DNA of 64,000 nucleotides from Allacma fusca (taxonomy: Eukaryota; Arthropoda; Collembola; Symphypleona; Sminthuridae). Each line of letters begins with the position of its first letter. Position 1 is the stretch's first letter. The notes beneath the pieces were generated by a model, which was not told the DNA's origin, ran no database searches, and saw only the letters and a list, made by a program, of their open reading frames with translations. The position numbers were made by a program, and so were the translations under genes. Positions 56,961-64,000 of this stretch are shown here, piece by piece. The stretch lies in assembly GCA_947179485.1 (NCBI GenBank), contig OX359249.1, positions 34,148,250 to 34,212,249 on the forward strand. Reading direction: 5' to 3'.

Positions 56961-59794
56961 TCTTTCTTCCTTCCGACTCTACCTTCGGCCTTCATGGATA
57001 AACGCAATGATTTTCTTGTTGCTCCAAACTTTTCTCTCTTCTTCTCGTCGACCTCATTCTTCTCCTGGAGTCTATCGGTGTTCATATTTACATTCAAGTT
57101 TTCCTCACAGTAACCTCTGATAACCTTTGCTTGGTATTTTTCAAACGTGATACGCAAGTACACTCTTCTGAGAAAGTAAAGCCTCCTCCACCGCTTTCAA
57201 ATTAATTCCCAACACAAATTAATCCTCTTATTCAATCATTCCGCAATCGACTCTTATTTCTCAATGGAAAATTTATATACAACTATTTCCTTAAAAATAG
57301 CTCAGGACTCAGTACAATAAAAATGACAAGTATGGAAGTGGTTTACAATTTTACTCCCAGCATTGCACAAAAATCACTGATTATGAGCCCTGTCCCACGT
57401 CAAAACAAACTCTGTCTGGGAGTCAAATTTCAAATGAATAATATCAGGAATTCATGGTATTCAAAATTTAATTGAGAGGATTTTATCATCGTGCCTGAAG
57501 GTGTCCAAATCCTGGAGAACTTGAGTCAGGGACTCTCATCAATTCCATTAAATTCTCCATTTCAAATATTTCAAGCACAATCTCATTTAAAGACGTGGAC
57601 ATGTCTGGCGATAGGATAGAGGGGTATTGGAGATGCCGATATAGAATCTCAGTTGCTGCCTTGTATAGGAAATACTTGTCAAATTAGTCACACTTTACAC
57701 AGATGATGCGAGAGAAAATGAAGCTGAATTCAAATCAGGTTGATATTCTAATGCAGCTGAAGCCTGCAGTGTGTGCGAAGAGAATTAAAATCATCACACC
57801 ATTACATTAGGTACTGGCATCTGACCGCTTACAATTAGTCTCCCATTCAGTGTACAACGACGATTGCATGGGTCTAATCCAGTTGCTTAATTGTTACACA
57901 TCGCCCTTTGTTTTTGTATATAGTTTGGCATAGTGAGCCTTTATTGTCACTCCAACAATAAGTGGAAGTGGACAACAGGTGTGACTTGTCCCTTTTGGCG
58001 TTGTAATTACCATTAACCTGCGTCCGCTCGAGTAGCATGACAGATAATTGAGTTTACACGAGATGTTTCGTGTGAGCAGTAGGATAAATAGAATACTTCA
58101 AAATACTTAAAGACACCATTACTCAGGTGGACATTTACAGAAAAGATATTGATTTCTGTGGCTTGATGCTCATATGTACACATGTAATTTTCCCCAGCCT
58201 GTGGCTCCGACAGTAAATGTCTTAATCAACGTCCATTAATGAAAAGGCACAATGTGAATCAAAGTAACACCATAGTTTTCTATCCTTTGTTAAATAATTT
58301 ACTTTTAACGAATCAAATACTAGATGAAACACTTACGAGAATAAAAAAAAACAGAAGCAAAAAATAATTACCTTCCAATGCATTCCCATAACGCTAGCAT
58401 GTGGGGATGCAGGGAGGTAAACAAGTGGTTGGATCTTTGTAAACTTTAAAAACTCATGAGTAGATAGAACGGTGAGTTTTGAATTGCTCCAGGGTAGAAG
58501 TGTAGCACTCACTTTGGAGCTACTTCCCGAGACAATATTGTCATGAAACGTAGTAATTATTATAGCAAACAAAATTACCTAGGCTAGGCAAGACGGAAGA
58601 AATCAAGCCCATGGTCTTAACGCCCAATGACTGTGTGTATGTAGATACAAGTGATTACAAAAATGTATCTGGTGTGCTTTGTTATTTACACATTTAAAAA
58701 ATTCTGGTATTGATGTCAGTACTTATTAATTATGAAACCTTGCACGCTTGGATGATTGCAAGCTGTGGGTAAAGAATCAAGCAGAGACTGTAATTGGATA
58801 GCTCCTTCCAGGAGCTACTAACTTTCGTGTCAAGCTACATTGGATGTCCTATATGTAATGTACTAGGACCGTTGGAGATTAATGACATTCTCCCCTGCAC
58901 TCATCAAATTGCTTTCTTGATAAACAACCAGGACCGAAAGTATTTGTGATGAGATGGGTTATGTTAAATAAATAATCTATAAATAATATTTGACGTCGTC
59001 ACCTTTTATTCTCTACCCGTTCCCTTTGATGTTCTTTCCCTTTGGGTCGTCAAGCTTTGAAAGCACTGCTAGAATAGTAGTGATTGTTTGTCTGCAGGTG
59101 TTGACGTATTGTTTAATACTGACCTGTTGTTTTGTATTTGTCGAATGACTCAATCATATGGAGGTCTTGTTGCCTGTAAACATGATTGTCTCAATTGTCT
59201 GAAGGGAGGGAAACAAAAGCTACAGATAAATTGGAATGCTGGGTTTGGAGTAAGAAAGCCTTTGTAGAAGCAATTATTAGTTTATTGTGAGGCTCAGTAG
59301 GAAATCAATTTAGGGTATTCTTTTCCCCCAGCTGTACTTAATACGAACTGCAAAAAAAAAACTTTGAAAAAGACACTAGGGCTGTGAAGTGTCACTTGTG
59401 GTCCTTATTTGCATATGTGTGAGTACCTGTAATTGTTCTAACAAGGGTCCTTGTAGGCATTCAGGTGGAAAATCTAGATGATGGAAAAAGTATTAAGTCA
59501 TATGGCATTATAAGAGAATTGTGTATACTGTAATTTGTTTTTTAAGAACTGCTTTTTGCTTCCTTGCATCTCTCGCCCACACACGCAAAAGAAATGCAGT
59601 TAGATGAAACTTTTGTTAGCTTTTAAATTGTCGTATCCCATACTCACACATTCCCACATCCAAACAAACATTAAAGTTTCTGCGTACATGTAACAATAAG
59701 TGGCGTCATATTCAATTCAACTTCGTGAGACAAGTCAAGAGAGCAGAAAGTCTTCTTTTTCATGATAGTAAATAAATATGGAGAAAGTTGTAAG
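56961..59794. other. Gene-poor interval
   Basis: The minus-strand frame at 56945-57163 is basic and low-complexity. No exon or transposon end was supported. Confidence 0.3.
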
Positions 59795-59829
59795 CGTGTG
59801 TGTGTATGTGTGTGTGTGTGTGTGTGTGT
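59795..59829. repeat. (GT)n microsatellite
   Basis: A GT tract of about 35 bp with one TATG interruption. Confidence 0.85.
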
Positions 59830-61130
59830 AACATTTGTATTTCAGTTTGAACTATGTATGTCTGGGTAGTGCGTAGGTGGATGGAACGTTGACTGCGCCA
59901 AATTGCTCGCATTCGTAGGAAAAACAGTTTACAAACTTTACCTGCTCGCACACATGCACACATGGATTCCTTGTCGTAAATGTGTGCTTACTGTGTACTC
60001 ATAATGTCTACAGACTAGTATTCAGTCCTTGCTTTTCCTGACTCCAATTTAAACTTATAACTCTGTTTCTGGTTTTGATTTTGAGCCTTTGACCCGTGTA
60101 AGTGAAGGAAGTCAAGACATGAAAGTGGTAAGCCTAGATTCCTTCAACATTCTCCCTGCCTGTTGTTTTAATCTACTTGAGCTTTTATTACAACAGTTGG
60201 TCCAAGTATGAAGAAAAGGACAAGCTTCATTTAGTTCATTTGTCCTCGTGTATGCACATGAAGTGAGTCTGATGCTCTCAAGTTCTCAGATAGTGTATGT
60301 AGTCGAGTGTGTTGTAGCAGGTGTGGAACACATTTAAGGTACATACGTGAAAGGTAACTCTCATAAAAAAAGGCTCTCGTTTGCCAGTCTCACTGCACGA
60401 AACGACGGCGTCTTGTATATGTACGTATGTACGGGGCTCGGGTCTCTCAGACAAATAGAAGGAAAGATCGTATTTGGAAATGCTCAGCTGAAATACGGTT
60501 CTGAGAGAGAAACGTGCCAAGGTAAGAAATTGCACGTGGAGGTAATTGAAATGGGAGGAGATTCCCGTATTAATCGCTTCTGATTAAAAATTAATTTCTG
60601 TCTTAAGCTCAACTGGTCATTGAAATCATGGGGAGATTGATTGTGCGCTAATATTCCAGAGGACGTGGATAAATTAGTGCAAAATATGCAGAAATCATCA
60701 ACAGATGTGAACATGTTTTTTATCTGTACTAACTCACCTGACGTAATCCCCTGAGCGAATGTGAAAAAAAAACCTGGTCGAATATGCATACGGAGATTAA
60801 AGCAACGCTCTCAAGTGTGCATCCTTATAATGTTCACTCTCTTTGGATTTTTTATTATTACTCTTGGAGGGATATATAGTTTATAACTAGAAGCGTCAAC
60901 TTCCTATGTTTTTACTCTCACTTCACTCAGTTTGTACTGATAAGTTGTATGCACATGCAATGCTACCTTTACAAAGGAATATAATCAGGAGTACAGAGCA
61001 TTCAAGAATCGAATGCTTCAATGGAGATGCATTTACATGCCTAAAATTTAGTCCAACATCATCAAAATAAATGGGCTGAGGCCTCCCTCGTGTCTCTCTC
61101 TCCTTCTTTTTACCTCTCAATGAATGATGC

Positions 61131-61132
<2 letters not shown>
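59830..61132. other. Non-coding interval
   Basis: Overlapping frames on both strands at 60278-60789 are mutual shadows with no motif. Nothing was supported. Confidence 0.3.

Positions 61133-61162
<30 letters not shown>
61133..61162. repeat. (AG)n microsatellite
   Basis: A 30-bp perfect AG tract. Confidence 0.85.
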
Positions 61163-61164
<2 letters not shown>

Positions 61165-63178
61165 GAGCGCTTCAATTTCGACAGCATTGTACCCATGAAT
61201 TATGCATACAAAGGTCGTAAAGCTTCTCAAAAGTATATGTACATACGTGTAAAAGTATAGGCGTGTAGGTATACATTGCTTTATACATGTACTCACAACT
61301 ACTCATCCATAATAGATTACTCATGCTGCTTCAGCTATCGACTCTTGGTCTTTTCTTTTAATGCCGAAAGTATGAATGAATCCTTAAAACCTGGAGATGT
61401 TATTTCCAACAAACCAGGCTACACTGGTCTTGCGTGGTTTCTGTCCATATTAATAAATAGTACTCTGTTATTTCAACTAGTGTGATGTCCCCCGTACATT
61501 ATTTTATCGGAGATTGTGAAGTTGTGAATTAACATGCGTGCTAAAATTAACAGCACACTTCAATTACCTCCAATCGTAAATATTTATAATTACCTATAAT
61601 TGTATTATAAAATGTACTCAATCCTCTGGCAATAAGACTTTTACAATTTTTAAAAAAATGTCATGTGTAAACTCAATTAAGTCGTTATAGTTACACTTAA
61701 TAATAATTCATACAAATACCAAATACGAGAGCAATTTTAGTGCAACGGAAGTGTTCCAAGTTTCATTTGAGTAATTGGAAATCTTCCTCCCTCACTGTAT
61801 ATATTTTACTTGTCACTTCCCAATAAATATACGTAATTACTTATGTAGGGATGGGGATGCATTAAGCATTCAAAATCAAAGACATGACAAAAATACCCGT
61901 TACCAGTAGCAGAAATAATTATTTCCAGGTAGAAAAAAATCCCCGAGATAAATCACACTGCTTTGACGTACAAGTCAAGAGAGTATTGGAAATTTGTTTG
62001 GACTTGGTATTTATTTTATATATGCTTGATTGTACACAATATACATAAATAATAAGAACCCTGGTGCTTGACGCCCAGCTGAACAGCCTATACTGATCGA
62101 AAATGGACGGACTGTTAAAATTTAAAAAATAAATCCAATTCAAGTTCCCTTATTTAAGTAATTACTGGTAACTAATTACGTACATACATGACATTACAAG
62201 TGTATCGATTTCCACGACCAGGGCTACTTCGGAAGGTTGAGATACATTAGTTGAAGGTAGGTTGATGTGGAAGCAGGGACTGTTCATTGAGTCAAAGGAT
62301 TAGAATTTGCTATTTTGAGATGCTTTCTACCGGATACTGGGAATCCTACGACAATGCTGCGGTTGAGTAATGATTAAATTAAAAATCTGTGGCCTGGCCT
62401 TATTGGAAGGTACATAAATACAGAGTTTTATCAGAACACTCCTCCTACGTGTCTGTAAATAAACCATGTTTGCAGGATTCAAGTAAAATTTACAAAACCC
62501 AGGTATATTGGATTAAGAGCACTTAGGAGTTTTACGTAGTTGGTTGTGTAGTAGGAAATGGAACAGGAGAATAGTTGACCACGCAAGAGTGATTTGTACG
62601 AGATTAATAGAATGTTTGTTTGCCGCGTGAGCTTTTCACGTCTCTTTCACTCCACTATTACTGACTGCAACGACCAAACTAACCAGTAAACGACTGCTTG
62701 TTATTGGAGAAAGACCGGTAACGAGAATAAAACTAAAAGAATCAATGAGACAAAAGCAATAGAAAAGGCAGAAGTAAGTCATAACAAAAGTCCTTCTCAT
62801 GACGCAAGAGATTACACACATTCGTTACTGTGATCGATTCATGGGTATATATAGACGCTTCAATATGTTATTTTTAGCAAAGTAATTTTTGCCAAGTCGA
62901 GCGTTAAAATATTCAAGAAAACAACACAGTTGATTTCAACATAATTTTTTCCCCCGCTGACATGCATTTTTCATCAACGAGAGTGTGGAAAGATATTTTC
63001 CCCAAATACGAATTTTTATCAAAACACTTGAAGCATGACGAATTTCCATGCTTCGGTTGCGGACTAACTCCATCCCACATATTACGACCATTGCAAGACT
63101 GCCACACACTCAGATAACAGTAATGTTTTCTCCAATTTCCCAAAATGATTTTTTCTATCTCACCAGGATTACTATTTA
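61163..63178. other. Non-coding interval
   Basis: No exon, element end or regulatory site could be supported. Confidence 0.3.
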
Positions 63179-63208
63179 CACACACACACACACACACACA
63201 TACACACA
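63179..63208. repeat. (CA)n microsatellite
   Basis: A CA tract of 22 bp extended to about 30 bp with one T interruption. Confidence 0.85.
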
Positions 63209-63342
63209 AGTTCTTTAATCGACACGATGGGATTCCACCGAGTCAGAACTCCGTCAGCCGTTCATAGATTTTTCCCGACAGATTCCTTATTGAAAAGATT
63301 AATTTCAGTTGCTTATGTATGAATGAAATCTGCAGGAATGAG

Positions 63343-63362
63343 CTCTCTCTCTCTCTCTCTCT
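63343..63362. repeat. (CT)n microsatellite
   Basis: A 20-bp perfect CT tract. Confidence 0.8.
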
Positions 63363-64000
63363 CCCTCACTCATACAATCTCAAAATGTTTTGTTTTCCAT
63401 TTTTGTTCTACCGAAAAGAAATCGTGAGCTCACGTGTAATAAATCTCGTGTGGATAGTTCCATTTGGTTGTGCTATGCTATCTAGATCTACATAAAACTT
63501 ACTACTTGTAATCCTTTTGAAATTCTCTTGTTTCCCCCTAGCCCAAGTATGTGAAAATGTACTAATTCATAGGAATATTTACGGCCTATCTGTGAATCAT
63601 CACACAGCGAAGCGAGCGTTCAATTACTGCTGCAATGCCAACGGATCGTATCATCTGCATAAGTATTTGTCAGATTTGTAGTTTATCGAGCAGTACGTAT
63701 TACGCCGGTAAAACGAGAGAAGAGATAAAAATTGATGCGATTCTCGATGGGTGCCTCGGAGTATGTATGTTCTTAAGTAGTTGAGGCTGCTCTGTTGATA
63801 TGTTCCGGAGGAATGCTTGCGTCACCTTATTTGCATATAAGTTCCATAGGCGTTGTCATGTTCAGACAGTCAGAGTGCAACCACTGACAAACTATATGGA
63901 GGCCAATGTTTTATATGGCGTATATACCAGTTTATGAGTGAGATAGAGTGAGAGAGAAAAAGAAAAGAGTAGAGCCCCTTGAAAACGCCCTGTTGCATTT
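63363..64000. other. Non-coding right edge
   Basis: A GTATATACC word at about 63920 and purine-rich DNA (GAGTGAGATAGAGTGAGAGA) to the edge could belong to a promoter or 5' UTR of a gene beyond the window. This is speculative. Confidence 0.2.

Noticed and set aside
62913-63209. 98-codon minus-strand frame starting with Cys-Val repeats
   Set aside because: Its start is produced by the CA microsatellite and the remainder has no recognised motif.

Overview
The window is eukaryotic nuclear DNA, AT-rich and gene-poor. Genes are split by short GT-AG introns, mostly 60-150 bp. The gene content points to an arthropod: a TMEM230 orthologue, a CUB-trypsin protease, a stonustoxin/verrucotoxin-family protein and an intron-containing DDE transposase family seen in arthropods. 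A springtail or another small arthropod with much horizontally acquired DNA fits best, but this is inference. No prokaryotic operons, rRNA genes or CRISPR arrays were seen.

Left part (1-13 kb). One exon with an EGF-like module (minus strand) belongs to a gene that runs off the left edge. A non-coding stretch follows, holding one copy of a dispersed repeat (about 5.69-6.27 kb). Next come two 429-bp hAT-like MITEs at 7632-8060 and 8138-8566, each with identical 18-bp terminal inverted repeats and its own perfect 8-bp target-site duplication. At 10236-12537 (minus) lies a complete ten-exon gene for a secreted CUB plus trypsin-like serine protease of 444 residues.

Middle part (14-29 kb). Mobile DNA and lineage-specific genes alternate here. 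There are two copies of a tRNA-derived SINE, a pogo/Tigger-like non-autonomous transposon with TA duplication, and a coiled-coil terminal exon. A two-exon secreted stonustoxin/verrucotoxin-like gene (20512-22220, plus) has a tandem duplication just upstream. Tail-to-tail with it is a nine-exon minus-strand gene (22568-25645). Its splice phases join a secreted lamin-tail-like N-terminus to a complete DDE transposase-like protein. An intronless GNAT acetyltransferase (28762-29199, minus) looks like a horizontally acquired gene.

Right part (29-64 kb). The only secure gene is TMEM230 (three coding exons, 33286-34736, minus). The rest is non-coding or intronic: further copies of the dispersed repeat, a fold-back element (42.7-43.1 kb), an inverted-repeat-bounded segment (43.2-43.9 kb), dinucleotide microsatellites, a CRE-bearing promoter-like patch near 56.87 kb, and a possibly broken terminal exon near 54.4 kb.

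The genes show no common pathway. The most notable items are the toxin-family gene with its duplicated upstream block, the lamin-tail/transposase gene model, the GNAT gene and the two young-looking hAT-like MITEs. All gene models come from reading splice sites and phases by eye; homology calls rest on recognised motifs, not on searches.
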